Source: Microvirga massiliensis
Lineage (GTDB): Bacteria; Pseudomonadota; Alphaproteobacteria; Rhizobiales; Beijerinckiaceae
Length of the DNA: 64,000 bases
Direction of reading: 5' to 3'
Assembly: GCF_001006805.1 (NCBI RefSeq)
Contig: NZ_LN811350.1
Coordinates: forward strand, 904,112 to 968,111
Shown here: piece after piece, positions 1 through 11,539 of the stretch
How the letters are laid out: every line of letters starts with the position of its first letter
Numbering within the stretch: the first letter of the stretch is position 1
Notes under the pieces: model-generated
Told to the model about the DNA's origin: nothing
Databases searched by the model: none
What the model saw: only the letters and a program-made list of their open reading frames with translations
Program-made: the position numbers and the translations under genes

Positions 1-2095
1 CCGGAACGAAGGAGCCCATCTGGGCGAGGACCGCAATCAGGGCGTTCTGGCGGAGATAGGTCGACTTGCCGCCCATGTTCGGACCGGTCACGAGAAGGAT
101 CCGGCCGGCCTCCTCGCCCGAGAGATCGCAATCGTTGGCGATGAAGGCGGTTCCTCGCGCCTTGAGGGCCGCCTCGACGACGGGATGCCGCCCGCCCTTG
201 ATCGAGAAGGCGAGGCCATCCTCCATGACGGGCCTGACCCACTCCCGGTCGGCTGCGAGTTCCGCCAGGGCCGCCGTCACATCGATGACCGAGAGTGCAT
301 CGCAGGCGCGCGTGATGATCTCGTGATGGCCGACGAGTTGCGCGACGAAGCTCTCGAAATGCGTGAGCTCGATCTTCACCGAGCGATCGGCCGCGGAGGC
401 GATCTTCGCCTCGAGGCCGCTCAATTCCGTCGTCGAGAAGCGCATCGCGCCGGCCATGGTCTGGCGATGCACGAAGGTGTCTCTAAGCGGCGGCTTCACG
501 AACTCCTCGCCCGCCGCCTGTGGGACCTCCACGAAATACCCGATCAGGTTGTTGTGCTTGACGCGAAGCGCCCGGCAGCCGGTCTCGGCGGCATAGCGCG
601 CCTGCAGCGCCGCAATGACCTGACGTGAATCCTGTTGAAGGGCGCGCGCCTCGTCGAGGTCCGGATCGTAGCCCTCGCGGATGAAGCCGCCGTCGCGTTT
701 CAGGAGCGGCAGGTCGTCGGCCAGCGCGGCCGCGAGCGCCTCGGCGAGCGCCGTGTCGAGTTCCGTGAGCGCTGCGGCAGCTGCCCCGATCTCCTCCGGG
801 AGATCGCCGGCCTGGCCGAGGAGGTCCGCCATCGCGCGTGCGGCGAAGAGCCCGTCGCGAAGAGCGGCGAGGTCACGCGGGCCGCCGCGATCGACCGCGA
901 GCCGCGACAGGGCACGGGCCATGTCGGGCGTGCGCGCCAGCGCGGTCCGCAGGGCGTCCCGCAGATTGGACTCGGCCCGAAGATGATCCACGGCATCGTG
1001 CCGCCGGCGGATCAGCGCGAGATCCGTCAATGGCCCTGCCAAGCGCTCGGCAAGAAGCCGCGCCCCGCCGGGAGACACGGTGAGGTCGATCGAAGCGAGA
1101 AGGCTGCCGTCCCGCTGCCCCTGCAGGGTTCGCGTGAGCTCCAGATTGGCGCGGGTCGCGGGATCGATCGCGAGCGTCCGGTCCGAGGCACGCCGCCGAG
1201 GTGGTTCCAGGACCGGGCGTTGCGCGAGCTGCGTGCGCGCGACATAGGCGAGGGCGCAGCCCGCCGCTGCGATCTCGGCCCGGTCGAACGCCCCGAACGC
1301 ATCGAGCGTCGCGACCCCGAAATGCTCCTTGAGGCGGCGCTCGGCGGAAGCCGGGTCGAGCCCGTCCCGGGGCAGCACCGAGATTGCCGCGGAACTCTCG
1401 GTCCAGAGGGCGCGCAGGTCCGGGTCGTCGTGGATAGCGTCCGGAAGCACGATCTCGCGCGGCGCAAGGCGCGCCAGGGCCGACGGGAGGTCGGGCTGGC
1501 CTGCGCTTTCGACGAGAAAGCGGCCGGTCGAGATGTCGATCGCCCCAAGGCCGTAGGTCCAGGCCGTGTCCGAGAGACGGCGTCGCGCGACGGCCACGAA
1601 GAGATTGGCCTCGCCGGGATCGAGGAGACGCTCCTCCATGAGCGTGCCCGGCGTCACGAGGCGGATCACGTCCCGGCGTACGACGGATTTGGATCCGCGC
1701 TTCTTCGCTTCCGCGGGATCCTCGGTCTGCTCGCAGACCGCGACCCTGTGGCCCTGTGCGATCAACCGCTGGAGATAGTCGTCGGCACGCTCGACCGGCA
1801 CGCCGCACATCGGGATTTCCTCTCCGAGGTGTCGGCCGCGCTTCGTCAGGACGATCCCGAGGGCCCGGCTGGCGATCTCCGCGTCCTCGAAGAAGAGCTC
1901 ATAGAAGTCGCCCATGCGGTAGAACAGGAGGCTCCCGGGATGAGCCTCCTTGATGGCGAGATACTGCGCCATCATGGGCGTGACCCGGCCAGCCTCCGCG
2001 GGGCTGCTGCGGGGCGCTTCGGGAGCGCCTCGGGCCTCTTCTGTCTCTGGCAGTGATCCGATGCGGGATTGCGCCTGTGCGCCGGCTTGGGACAT
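1..2095 (-). CDS. mutS: DNA mismatch repair protein MutS, 3' end cut by the window edge
   Basis: Mismatch-recognition ATPase that binds base mismatches and recruits MutL. About 698 codons are present on the minus strand; the C-terminus lies beyond the left edge. The N-terminal mismatch-binding domain is recognisable (TPMMAQYLAIKEAHPGSLL, then RMGDFYELFF carrying the Phe-x-Glu wedge motif). The connector and lever/clamp regions follow, and near the left edge comes the Walker A motif VTGPNMGGKSTYLRQ. Walker B, the signature and the helix-turn-helix are off the window. The start is taken at the ATG at 2095, which gives a ~40-residue extension before the conserved TPMM; the internal ATG pair at 1975/1972 would remove part of that motif and is less likely. 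It is divergent from maeB. Confidence 0.95.
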   Translation of the reverse strand, partial: MSQAGAQAQSRIGSLPETEEARGAPEAPRSSPAEAGRVTPMMAQYLAIKEAHPGSLLFYRMGDFYELFFEDAEIASRALGIVLTKRGRHLGEEIPMCGVPVERADDYLQRLIAQGHRVAVCEQTEDPAEAKKRGSKSVVRRDVIRLVTPGTLMEERLLDPGEANLFVAVARRRLSDTAWTYGLGAIDISTGRFLVESAGQPDLPSALARLAPREIVLPDAIHDDPDLRALWTESSAAISVLPRDGLDPASAERRLKEHFGVATLDAFGAFDRAEIAAAGCALAYVARTQLAQRPVLEPPRRRASDRTLAIDPATRANLELTRTLQGQRDGSLLASIDLTVSPGGARLLAERLAGPLTDLALIRRRHDAVDHLRAESNLRDALRTALARTPDMARALSRLAVDRGGPRDLAALRDGLFAARAMADLLGQAGDLPEEIGAAAAALTELDTALAEALAAALADDLPLLKRDGGFIREGYDPDLDEARALQQDSRQVIAALQARYAAETGCRALRVKHNNLIGYFVEVPQAAGEEFVKPPLRDTFVHRQTMAGAMRFSTTELSGLEAKIASAADRSVKIELTHFESFVAQLVGHHEIITRACDALSVIDVTAALAELAADREWVRPVMEDGLAFSIKGGRHPVVEAALKARGTAFIANDCDLSGEEAGRILLVTGPNMGGKSTYLRQNALIAVLAQMGSFVP

Positions 2096-2265
2096 GCCGG
2101 GACCCTATCAGAGGCGGTGCATGCCCGCACCCGAGGCGAACGGCCGCCGGGAGGAGTGTGGACAATCAGGGTTGCCGAAGCGGAGGCCGCTCGACGGGTT
2201 CTTGCTTGAGCGGCGGCGAGCGGGTGCTAAGGTCGCCAGCCCTTCCGCTCCGGAATAATACGACC

Positions 2266-4551
2266 ATGGACGAAAACCGCCCCGCCCGCCGCAACCGGCC
2301 GAGCTTCACGGATCAGGAAGCGCTGCAGTTCCATGCCCAGGGCCGGCCGGGCAAGCTCGAAGTCGTGGCTACGAAGCCGATGGGGACCCAGCGAGACCTC
2401 TCGCTCGCCTATTCGCCAGGGGTGGCCGTGCCCGTGAAGGCGATCGCCGACAATCCGGTCTGCGCCTACGACTACACCGCGCGCGCCAACCTGGTGGCGG
2501 TGATCTCGAACGGGACCGCCATTCTCGGCCTCGGCAATCTCGGTGCGCTCGCCTCGAAGCCCGTGATGGAGGGCAAGGCGGTTCTCTTCAAGCGCTTCGC
2601 GGATGTGGACGCCTACGACCTCGAGATCGATACCGAGGATGCGGAAGCCTTCGTGAACTGCGTGCGCTATCTCGGCCCAACCTTCGGGGGCATCAATCTC
2701 GAGGACATCAAGGCCCCCGATTGCTTCATCATCGAAGAGCGCCTGCGCGATCTCATGGACATTCCGGTTTTTCATGACGATCAGCACGGCACGGCGATCA
2801 TCGCCGCCGCGGGCCTCATCAATGCGCTTTACCTAACCGGCCGCGACATGGCCGAAACCCGGCTCGTCGTGAATGGGGCCGGTTCGGCCGGCATTGCCTG
2901 CACCGAACTCCTGAAGGCGATGGGCTTCGCGCCGAACAACGTCATCCTCTGCGACACGAAAGGCGTGGTCTATCGCGGTCGCACCGAGGGTATGAACCAG
3001 TGGAAGTCGATGCATGCGGTCGAAACATCGGCACGCAGCCTCGCGGATGCTCTCGACGGTGCTGATGCGGTCTTTGGCCTGTCCGTGCAGGGGGCCTTCA
3101 CGGAAGACATGATCCGCTCGATGGCCGACAAGCCGATCATCTTCGCGATGGCGAATCCGGATCCGGAAATCACGCCGGAGGAGATCGCGCGCGTGCGGGA
3201 CGACGCCATCGTCGCCACCGGCCGGTCCGATTATCCGAACCAGGTCAACAACGTTCTGGGCTTCCCGTACATCTTCCGGGGCGCGCTCGACGTGCGGGCC
3301 ACGACCATCAACATGGAGATGAAGATCGCGGCGGCTCAGGCGCTGGCCGAGCTCGCGCGCGAAGACGTCCCGGACGAGGTGGCTGCCGCCTATCAGGGCA
3401 CCCGGCCACGCTTCGGCCGCGATTACATCATCCCGGTGCCGTTCGATCCGCGCCTGATCCAGAAAGTGCCCATGGCCGTCGCGCAAGCAGCCATGGACTC
3501 GGGCGTCGCGCGGCGGCCGATCCCCGATATGCGCTCCTATCGCGCGCAGCTCTCGGCGCGCCGCGATCCCGTGGCGGGAATGCTCAACCAGGTCTTCGAG
3601 CGGCTGCGGCGGTTCCCGAAACGCGTGGTCTTCGCCGAGGGTGAGGAGGAGCAGGTGATCCGTGCCGCCTTGTCCTTCGTGAACCAGGGCCTCGGTACGG
3701 CCATTCTGGTCGGGCGCGAGGAGCGCATCAACGCGACCGCAGCAGCGGGAGGCTTGGACATCAGCGGGCGCGGCATCGAGATCCACAATGCGCGCCTGTC
3801 TCACCGCAACAGCGTCTATGCGCAATTCCTCTATGATCGCCTGCAGCGGCGCGGCTATCTCTTCCGCGACTGCCAGCGTCTCATTAATCAGGATCGCAAT
3901 CACTTCGCGGCGTCGATGGTCGCGCTCGGCGATGCCGATGCGATGGTGACGGGCGCGACCCGCAACTATTCGACGGCGCTCGAGGACGTTCGGCGCGTGA
4001 TCGACACGAAGCCCGGTCATCGTGTGATCGGCATATCGCTGTGCCTGGCACGCGGCCGTGCGGTTCTCGTCGCCGACACGGCGATGCATGAAATGCCCAG
4101 CGCCCAGGAGCTCGCCGAGATCGCCATCGAGGCGGCCGGGGTGGCTCGCCGTTTCGGTTACGAACCGCGCGTCGCATTGCTGTCCTTCTCGACTTTCGGA
4201 CACCCGAAGGGCGAGCGTGCGGAGAAGATCCAGGAGGCGGTCCGGATCCTCGACGAAATGCGCGTCGAATTCGAGTACGACGGTGAGATGGCGGCCGATG
4301 TCGCGCTCAACCGGGATGCCATGGCGCTGTATCCGTTCTGCCGCCTTACGGGTCCCGCAAACGTGCTCGTGATGCCGGCTTTCCACTCCGCTTCGATTTC
4401 GACCAAGCTTGTTCAGGAACTCGGTGGCGCGATGGTTGTCGGCCCGCTGATCGTCGGTCTCGACAAGCCCGTGCAGATCGTCCAGCTCGGCGCGACCGAT
4501 ACGGATCTCGTCAACATGGCGGCCCTCGCGGGCTTCAATATCGGAGGCTAA
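2266..4551 (+). CDS. maeB: NADP-dependent malic enzyme with C-terminal phosphotransacetylase-like domain
   Basis: Oxidative decarboxylation of malate to pyruvate with NADP, a cytosolic source of pyruvate and NADPH during growth on dicarboxylates. The 761-residue product has the usual hybrid layout. Residues ~1-430 are the malic enzyme, with [13 protein letters not shown], a metal-site segment containing HDDQHGTAI, and the Rossmann motif [14 protein letters not shown]. Residues ~440-761 are a PTA-like domain, usually regulatory (acetyl-CoA sensing) rather than catalytic in this family. The ATG at 2266 was chosen because the family signature begins about 10 residues later ([20 protein letters not shown]); the frame is open further upstream but without family similarity. 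It stands alone, divergent from mutS and followed by a HAD hydrolase 71 bases downstream. Confidence 0.95.
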   Translation: MDENRPARRNRPSFTDQEALQFHAQGRPGKLEVVATKPMGTQRDLSLAYSPGVAVPVKAIADNPVCAYDYTARANLVAVISNGTAILGLGNLGALASKPVMEGKAVLFKRFADVDAYDLEIDTEDAEAFVNCVRYLGPTFGGINLEDIKAPDCFIIEERLRDLMDIPVFHDDQHGTAIIAAAGLINALYLTGRDMAETRLVVNGAGSAGIACTELLKAMGFAPNNVILCDTKGVVYRGRTEGMNQWKSMHAVETSARSLADALDGADAVFGLSVQGAFTEDMIRSMADKPIIFAMANPDPEITPEEIARVRDDAIVATGRSDYPNQVNNVLGFPYIFRGALDVRATTINMEMKIAAAQALAELAREDVPDEVAAAYQGTRPRFGRDYIIPVPFDPRLIQKVPMAVAQAAMDSGVARRPIPDMRSYRAQLSARRDPVAGMLNQVFERLRRFPKRVVFAEGEEEQVIRAALSFVNQGLGTAILVGREERINATAAAGGLDISGRGIEIHNARLSHRNSVYAQFLYDRLQRRGYLFRDCQRLINQDRNHFAASMVALGDADAMVTGATRNYSTALEDVRRVIDTKPGHRVIGISLCLARGRAVLVADTAMHEMPSAQELAEIAIEAAGVARRFGYEPRVALLSFSTFGHPKGERAEKIQEAVRILDEMRVEFEYDGEMAADVALNRDAMALYPFCRLTGPANVLVMPAFHSASISTKLVQELGGAMVVGPLIVGLDKPVQIVQLGATDTDLVNMAALAGFNIGG

Positions 4552-4622
4552 AGTCCTCATCGTGCGGGCGCCCACGGCACGCCCGCTTCTCCCTTCCTTT
4601 CTCGGATCTGCAAAAATCCTTC

Positions 4623-5240
4623 ATGACGAACAAGGCCACCACCGTCGTCTTCGACGTCGGAAATGTTCTCCTGCGCTGGGACCCGCGCAATCTCTACCGG
4701 CGGATCTTCACCGGGGCCACGGAGATGGAATGGTTCCTCGCGAATGTCTGCACGCCCGAATGGAACGTGGAGCAGGATCGAGGCCGCGACTGGGACGAGG
4801 CCGTCGCCCTTCTCGTGAAGCAGCATCCGAAGCACGAGACCGCCATCCGCGCCTTCCACGAGCGCTGGCACGAGACGATCTCGGGCGTCTTCGAGGACAA
4901 CGTCGCTCTTCTCGGAGATCTGCGGATTGCGGGAGTTCCGACCTATTGCATCACGAATTTTTCCGGAGCGAAGTTCCGGGAGGCCCGTGAGCGGTATCCG
5001 TTCCTTGCCCAGTTCGATGGCGTCATCGTATCCGGCGACGAACGTCTCCTGAAGCCCGACCGGGCCATCTTCCGCCTTCTCCTCGACCGCTATGGGCTCG
5101 TCGCGGAGGACTGCGTCTTCATCGACGATTCTCCCGCGAATGTGCGTGCCGCCCGAGATGTCGGGATGGGTGCGATCCACTACGTGGAAGGCCTCGATTT
5201 GCGCAACGAATTGCGGGCCTGGGGCATTCGCGGGATCTGA
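4623..5240 (+). CDS. HAD-superfamily hydrolase (subclass IA, YihX-like)
   Basis: A 205-residue HAD phosphatase-like protein; the substrate is unknown. Motif I is FDVGNVLLRW near the N-terminus, with the nucleophile Asp but Gly in place of the second, acid/base Asp; this is common in the YihX/epoxide-hydrolase N-domain branch. Motif II is CITNFSG, motif III the Lys in LLKPDRAIF, and motif IV VFIDDSPANVRAA. The cap domain is small and helical (residues ~20-85, with the pair TPEWNVEQDRG). It follows maeB closely but is preceded by a weak ribosome-binding site, so co-transcription is possible and unproven. A glucose-1-phosphatase-type activity would be a guess from YihX. Confidence 0.85.
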   Translation: MTNKATTVVFDVGNVLLRWDPRNLYRRIFTGATEMEWFLANVCTPEWNVEQDRGRDWDEAVALLVKQHPKHETAIRAFHERWHETISGVFEDNVALLGDLRIAGVPTYCITNFSGAKFREARERYPFLAQFDGVIVSGDERLLKPDRAIFRLLLDRYGLVAEDCVFIDDSPANVRAARDVGMGAIHYVEGLDLRNELRAWGIRGI

Positions 5241-5330
5241 AGGACGAAGAGGCGTGCGACGGGCCGCTGTGCGCAAAAGCGCGGGAATCTATGCGAGGGG
5301 AATGGCAGGACGAGACACCTGAACGGCCTC

Positions 5331-5408
5331 GTCATTGCGAACGGAGTGAAGCAATCCGGGTGCGCATCCGTCGATGGGTGGATTGCTTCGCCTGCGGCTC
5401 GCAAGGAC
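5331..5408. repeat. Interspersed palindromic repeat (GTCATTGCG...GCAATCC family)
   Basis: Intergenic element with two imperfect inverted arms: GTCATTGCGAAC...GAAGCAATCC (5331-5357) and GGATTGCTTCGCC...GCTCGCAAGGAC (5380-5408), separated by a short variable loop. The same arms occur at 21781-21960 and 43992-44302, so this is a dispersed family. Such elements are common between genes in Rhizobiales chromosomes; here it fills most of the gap between the HAD gene and hrpB. Confidence 0.8.
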
Positions 5409-5536
5409 GGTGAGGCGACGTCTCAGGCTAGAGGCCTGCGGTTCGCAAGCACGAGGTGGCAACGACGACGAGGACTGAGGCATCGTAACCGGCCTCTGAA
5501 CCTTGCCCATCACGCCCGTTTGCTCGATCAGGCCGC

Positions 5537-8017
5537 ATGCGCCGGTTCGATACTCCGCTTCCCATCGATGACGTCCTCGACGATCTCGCGCGGTCGCTGC
5601 GCGAGCGCGCGAACGCCGTGCTCGTCGCTCCTCCCGGCGCGGGGAAGACGACCCGCGTTCCGCTGGCGCTCCTCGACGAGCCATGGGTGAGGGGCGGCAA
5701 GATCATCCTGCTCGAGCCGCGCCGGCTCGCGGCCCGCGCGGCCGCCGACCGGATGGCGCGCACGCTGGGCGAGGAGGTCGGCGGCACGATCGGCCTGAGG
5801 GTCAGGCTCGGTTCGCGCATTTCTGCGCGGACGCGGATCGAGGTCGTGACCGAGGGCGTCTTCTCGCGGATGATCCTCGACGATCCGGCCCTCGAGGGCA
5901 TCTCCGCGGTTCTCTTCGACGAGTTCCACGAGCGCTCGCTCGATGCCGATCTCGGCCTTGCCTTCGCGCGTGATGCGCAGACGGGGCTCCGGGAGGATCT
6001 GCGCCTCCTCGTGATGTCGGCGACCCTGGACGGTGCGCGCGTGGCTTCGCTCCTCGACGATGCGCCGGTCATCCGGTCGGAGGGGCGGGCCTTCCCGGTT
6101 GAGACCCGCTATCTCGGGCGGGACCCGAGCCGCCGGATCGAGGATGCGGTTGCCGATGCGGTGCTCCGGGCCCTGAGAGCCGAGACCGGCTCGATCCTGG
6201 TGTTCCTTCCCGGCCAGGGGGAGATTCGCCGTGTCGCGAGCCTTCTTGAGGAGAAGATCAGCGATCCGGCCGTGGACATTGCGCCGCTCTATGGGACACT
6301 CGATCGCGGCGAGCAGGACCGCGCCGTGGCGCCGGCCCCGCCCGGCCGCCGCAAGGTCGTTCTCGCGACGTCGATCGCCGAGACCTCGCTCACGATCGAG
6401 GGGGTGCGCGTGGTGATCGATTCAGGGCAGGCGCGCATTCCGGTCTACGAGCCCGGTGTCGGTCTCACCCGTCTGGAAACGGTCCGGGTCTCGCGGGCCG
6501 CTGCCGATCAACGCCGCGGCCGCGCCGGGCGAACCCAACCGGGTGTCTGCATTCGGCTCTGGGACGAGGCTGCCACGGGCTCGCTCGAGCCCTTTGCGCG
6601 GCCGGAGATCCTCGCCGCCGATCTCGCGCCGCTCCTCCTCGACTGCGCGGCCTGGGGCGTGACGGAGCCCACGACGCTTCCGTTTCTGGACAAACCTCCT
6701 GCCACGGCCCTCACGGAGGCACGCGGCCTTCTCCGGGACCTCGGGGCGCTCGATGAGGCCGGCCGCATCACGGAGGCCGGCGAGCGATTGCGCGCGCTGG
6801 CGTTGCCGCCGCGGCTCGCTCGCATGGTGACGGTCGCGGCCGAGAGCGGGCGCGAAATGGCGGCGGCGATGCTGGCGGCGGTGATCGTCGAGCGCGGCCT
6901 CGGAGGCGATTCCGTAGACCTGGGCGAGCGGCTCGAGCGGTTCCGCCGGGACCGATCCCGGCGCGCCGAGGACATGCGCCGGCTCGCGCAAGGCTGGGCA
7001 CGCACCGCTCAGGAGGGCGTCACTGCGGCGCCCGAAGCAAACGACGACGAGGAGCCCGGCCTTCTCGTTGCACTCGCCTATCCCGACCGGATCGCGAAGG
7101 CGCGAGGCAAGCCCGGGGAGTACCTCATGGCAAATGGGCGCGGCGCCTTTATGGAGCCGCACGAGCGCCTCGCCCGTGAGTCCTTCCTCGCATTGGCGGA
7201 GATCAGCGGCGGGGCTGCCGCGGCCCGGATCGTGGCGGCGGCGACGCTCCCGCCGGATCGGCTCAACGAGGCGGTTGGCAGTGCCGCGACCGAGACCGAC
7301 GAGGTTCTGTTCGACCGGGAGGCCCGTGCCCTGCGCGCCCGACACGTCCGGCGCTACGGCTCGCTCGTGCTTGCGGAGCATCCGCAGCCGGTGCCCAGGA
7401 GTCCCGAATCGGCCCGCCTGCTCGCCCGCGGAATCGGCTCGCTCGGGATGTCAGCTCTGCCGTGGTCGAAGTCGCTCGAGCAATGGCGGGAACGGGTCCA
7501 GTTCCTTCGGGCCGCGGAGGGAGCGGAATGGCCGGACCTCTCGGACGAAGCCCTGCAGAGCACGATCGAGGATTGGCTCGCGCCCTATCTCGAAGGGTGT
7601 ACCAGCCTCTCCGAGATCGGCCCCGACCGTCTCTCGGAGGCTCTGAGGGCATTGCTGCCGTGGTCTCTGCAGCGGCGCCTCGAGGCGGAGGCGCCGACGC
7701 ATGTCGAGGTCCCGACCGGATCGGCAGTTCCCATCGATTACGGCTCGCCGGAAGGTCCGGTATTGGCGGTGCGCGTCCAGGAACTGTTCGGCCTCGACCG
7801 CCATCCGACGATCGCAGGCGGCCGGGTGTCGCTCATCCTCCATCTCCTCTCGCCCGCTCACCGGCCGATTCAGATCACCAGGGATCTGCCGGGGTTCTGG
7901 CGCGGCTCCTGGGCTGCGGTCCGGGCGGAGATGCGCGGCCGCTATCCGAAGCATCCCTGGCCGGAGGATCCGCTCAGCGCGCCGCCGACACGGCGAGCGA
8001 AGCCCCGCGGAACGTGA
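5537..8017 (+). CDS. hrpB: ATP-dependent helicase HrpB
   Basis: DEAH-type RNA/DNA helicase of the HrpB group; the physiological substrate is poorly known in most bacteria. The 826-residue protein shows APPGAGKTTRVPLALL (motif I), LEPRRLAARAAA (Ia), DEFHERSLDADL (motif II, the HrpB variant of DEAH), MSATLDG (III), LVFLPGQGEIRR (IV), ATSIAETSLTIEGV (V) and QRRGRAGRTQPG (VI). The helicase-associated and HrpB C-terminal domains follow and end in YPKHPWPEDP, typical of the family. It is an isolated plus-strand gene whose end faces mgsA with a 5-base gap. The ribosome-binding site is weak, so the exact ATG is moderately certain. Confidence 0.95.
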   Translation: MRRFDTPLPIDDVLDDLARSLRERANAVLVAPPGAGKTTRVPLALLDEPWVRGGKIILLEPRRLAARAAADRMARTLGEEVGGTIGLRVRLGSRISARTRIEVVTEGVFSRMILDDPALEGISAVLFDEFHERSLDADLGLAFARDAQTGLREDLRLLVMSATLDGARVASLLDDAPVIRSEGRAFPVETRYLGRDPSRRIEDAVADAVLRALRAETGSILVFLPGQGEIRRVASLLEEKISDPAVDIAPLYGTLDRGEQDRAVAPAPPGRRKVVLATSIAETSLTIEGVRVVIDSGQARIPVYEPGVGLTRLETVRVSRAAADQRRGRAGRTQPGVCIRLWDEAATGSLEPFARPEILAADLAPLLLDCAAWGVTEPTTLPFLDKPPATALTEARGLLRDLGALDEAGRITEAGERLRALALPPRLARMVTVAAESGREMAAAMLAAVIVERGLGGDSVDLGERLERFRRDRSRRAEDMRRLAQGWARTAQEGVTAAPEANDDEEPGLLVALAYPDRIAKARGKPGEYLMANGRGAFMEPHERLARESFLALAEISGGAAAARIVAAATLPPDRLNEAVGSAATETDEVLFDREARALRARHVRRYGSLVLAEHPQPVPRSPESARLLARGIGSLGMSALPWSKSLEQWRERVQFLRAAEGAEWPDLSDEALQSTIEDWLAPYLEGCTSLSEIGPDRLSEALRALLPWSLQRRLEAEAPTHVEVPTGSAVPIDYGSPEGPVLAVRVQELFGLDRHPTIAGGRVSLILHLLSPAHRPIQITRDLPGFWRGSWAAVRAEMRGRYPKHPWPEDPLSAPPTRRAKPRGT

Positions 8018-8022
8018 CGCCC

Positions 8023-8448
8023 TCAGGAGACTTCTGCTGCCCGTCGCTCCTCGGCGAAAGTCTTGATCAGCCGTTCGGCCGTCGCGCGGTTGAGCGCCAT
8101 CGGAATATCGTAGACGAGGGACAACCGCATGAGCGCCTTCACGTCGACATCGTGCGGATGGGGCGAGAGCGGGTCGACAAAGAAGAAGAGCGCCGTGATC
8201 CGCCCTTCAGCGATGAGCGCACCGATCTGCTGGTCACCCCCGAGCGGGCCGCTCTTGAGGCGCCTGACGGCGAGATCCGGGCAGCATTCGATGACGCGCT
8301 GGCCGGTCGTGCCGGTCGCGAACAGGCTGAAGTGCCGTAGCACGTCTCGGTGACGGCTCACGAAATCGACCAACTCCGCCTTCTTGTGGTCGTGCGCTAC
8401 GAGCGCGATGGTCGGCCGCTCATCGAAGGTGGGAGTGACTCTGCTCAT
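8023..8448 (-). CDS. mgsA: Methylglyoxal synthase
   Basis: Converts dihydroxyacetone phosphate to methylglyoxal and phosphate, a bypass of lower glycolysis used under phosphate limitation or sugar-phosphate overload. The 141-residue protein matches the family along its length: [10 protein letters not shown] at the N-terminus, the phosphate-binding FATGTTGQ segment, and [17 protein letters not shown] holding the catalytic Asp. [20 protein letters not shown] and [12 protein letters not shown] follow. It is convergent with hrpB and lies 37 bases downstream of the vWA-like gene on the same strand. Confidence 0.96.
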   Translation of the reverse strand: MSRVTPTFDERPTIALVAHDHKKAELVDFVSRHRDVLRHFSLFATGTTGQRVIECCPDLAVRRLKSGPLGGDQQIGALIAEGRITALFFFVDPLSPHPHDVDVKALMRLSLVYDIPMALNRATAERLIKTFAEERRAAEVS

Positions 8449-8485
8449 ACCTCATCCAATTCCATCGTCGCGTCGAGCAAAGTCA

Positions 8486-9289
8486 CTATTCGTTGCCCAT
8501 CCGGTCCCGCCATTGCGTCTCGCCGACCATGCAGTTGGTGCGCGCCATGTCCTGTGCCTTCCGCACCAGTTCCTGCGGCGGGGCGGCCGCGACCTCGAGC
8601 AGGATCTTCGTCTTGATCGCCTGTGCGAACTGTTCGCGCTCACGGATGGGAACCATGAACGACCCCAGCCCGCCGATGACGCAGTCCCGGTAATACAGGT
8701 CGAGATCGGGGACATCGAGATATCCCGGCTTCTTGAGCATGAGCGGCAGGCCGTTGATCGTGATGCCCTTGGCCACCGCCTCGTCTCGCGCGGGCACGAC
8801 GGGACGGCCCTGGTTGTTCGGCCCGTCGCCGGAAATGTCGATGACCTGCCGTGTCGCCTCGAATCCGCTCTCAGCGAGGAGGTTCGCGGAAAAGTCGATG
8901 GCGCCGGATACCGACGTTCGCTGGGCGCGCCGCAGCGGCACCGAAGCGATCCTGTCCGCGAAGGCGAGAACGCTTTCCGGGTTGTCGAGCACCGACCACG
9001 GCACGATCACTTTCTGGTCGCCGCTGCCGGCCCATTCGACATAGGTCACCGCGATCCGGCCGATCATACCGCGCTGGATTGCATCATGCACGAGGGGTGA
9101 CTTGAAGGCTTGCGCAAAACCCTCGCGCTGCAGCGCCTGTTCCTCCGGGTCCATCGAATACGAGATGTCGACGGCGAGAACGAGGGCGAGATCCACGTCG
9201 GTTGCGGCGCGGGCCGGTTGGAACGGGGTGAGCGCAAGGAGCAGGAGCGCCCATGCAGCGACGGCACGACTGCAGATCACCCGCGGCAT
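8486..9289 (-). CDS. Exported DUF1194 / von Willebrand factor A-like protein
   Basis: Secreted or periplasmic protein of unknown function in the DUF1194 family, with a vWA-like fold. The N-terminus carries a signal peptide (hydrophobic AVAAWALLLLALTPF, cleavage probably after ARA). The mature part starts with DLALVLAVDISYSMDPEEQ, whose DxSxS is a MIDAS metal-site motif, and continues with an IDISGDGPNNQG segment typical of DUF1194. The start is placed at 9289 because GGGAGG lies 5 bases upstream; the neighbouring ATG at 9292 leaves only 2 bases. It is downstream of cmk on the same strand with a 115-base gap. Confidence 0.85.
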   Translation of the reverse strand: MPRVICSRAVAAWALLLLALTPFQPARAATDVDLALVLAVDISYSMDPEEQALQREGFAQAFKSPLVHDAIQRGMIGRIAVTYVEWAGSGDQKVIVPWSVLDNPESVLAFADRIASVPLRRAQRTSVSGAIDFSANLLAESGFEATRQVIDISGDGPNNQGRPVVPARDEAVAKGITINGLPLMLKKPGYLDVPDLDLYYRDCVIGGLGSFMVPIREREQFAQAIKTKILLEVAAAPPQELVRKAQDMARTNCMVGETQWRDRMGNE

Positions 9290-9404
9290 CATGGCCTCCC
9301 GCGTTCGTCGACCCGGCACACGAGTGTGGCAGCTTCGGTCGTATCTGAAAACACGCGAAAGCGGCACAGGTTGCAGGAAGGAGCGCGAGCGGGCCCCTCC
9401 TTCC

Positions 9405-10031
9405 TCAGATCTTCCGGCGTTCGTCCACCAACGCCAGGGCCGCGCGAAAGGCGGCATCGGCGTCGAGATTGGTCGTGTCGAGCGTCAGGGCATCCGCGGC
9501 CGGTTTCAGGGGAGCGGTCGCGCGGGACCGGTCGCGCTCGTCGCGCCTACGGATATCCTCCAGAATGGCCGTGAAGTCGGCCGCCACACCCCGTCCGACA
9601 AGCTCGAGATGGCGGCGTCGGGCCCGTTCCTCCGCAGTGGCGGTGATGAAGAGCTTCACCTCGGCGAGCGGGCAGACCACGGTTCCGATATCGCGCCCGT
9701 CGAGCACGGCGCCGGGGAGCTGCGCCGCGAAATCCCGCTGGAATGCGAGCAGCCTTTCGCGCACGCCCGGGTGAGCCGAGACGATGGAAGCGGCATCGCC
9801 CATGCCTTCGTCACGCAAATGGGCGTCGTTCAGATCGCCGGCTGTCAGCGCCTCCGCAGCGCGCTCTGCGGCCTCCGCATCGTCCAGGCGCGCCCTTGCG
9901 TCGAGTACATGTCGCGCGACCGCCCGGTAGAGGAGGCCGGTGTCGAGATGCGGCAGGCCGTAATGCGCCGCGAGACGCTTTGCGAGCGTGCCCTTGCCCG
10001 ATGCTGCCGGGCCATCGATGGCGATGATCAT
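9405..10031 (-). CDS. cmk: Cytidylate kinase
   Basis: Phosphorylates CMP and dCMP with ATP for pyrimidine nucleotide recycling and DNA/RNA precursor supply. The 208-residue product has the P-loop IDGPAASGKGTLAKRLA at the N-terminus, HLDTGLLYRAVA, the conserved LDGRDIGTVVCP loop and the arginine-rich RRRDERDRSRATAPL segment that closes over the phosphates. It starts 5 bases after the aroA stop, so the two are translationally coupled. The usual next gene, rpsA, is absent; a DUF1194 gene follows instead. Confidence 0.96.
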   Translation of the reverse strand: MIIAIDGPAASGKGTLAKRLAAHYGLPHLDTGLLYRAVARHVLDARARLDDAEAAERAAEALTAGDLNDAHLRDEGMGDAASIVSAHPGVRERLLAFQRDFAAQLPGAVLDGRDIGTVVCPLAEVKLFITATAEERARRRHLELVGRGVAADFTAILEDIRRRDERDRSRATAPLKPAADALTLDTTNLDADAAFRAALALVDERRKI

Positions 10032-10036
10032 GGCCG

Positions 10037-11434
<1,398 letters not shown>

Positions 11435-11476
11435 TCATCGCCCCGGCGGGTGCGGCGAGAAGGGCCAATATTGCGT

Positions 11477-11505
11477 TTGACAAGCCTTCCCCCCGCGACT
11501 AACGG
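11477..11505 (+). promoter_or_regulatory. Possible promoter of the FYDLN gene
   Basis: TTGACA at 11477-11482 followed after 17 bases by TAACGG at 11500-11505, inside the 156-base divergent gap between aroA and the FYDLN gene. The -35 hexamer is perfect; the -10 is weak, as is common in alphaproteobacteria. Confidence 0.35.
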
Positions 11506-11539
11506 GAGCCCTCTTCCATTACCCACAGGGCGAGCAAGC

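Noticed and set aside
635..2056. Long plus-strand open frame (473 codons)
   Set aside because: It is antisense to mutS, whose minus-strand translation matches the family throughout; GC-rich codon bias creates the open frame.
2833..4575. Long minus-strand open frame (580 codons)
   Set aside because: Antisense to maeB; low complexity rich in Arg, His and Asp, no family similarity and no ribosome-binding site.
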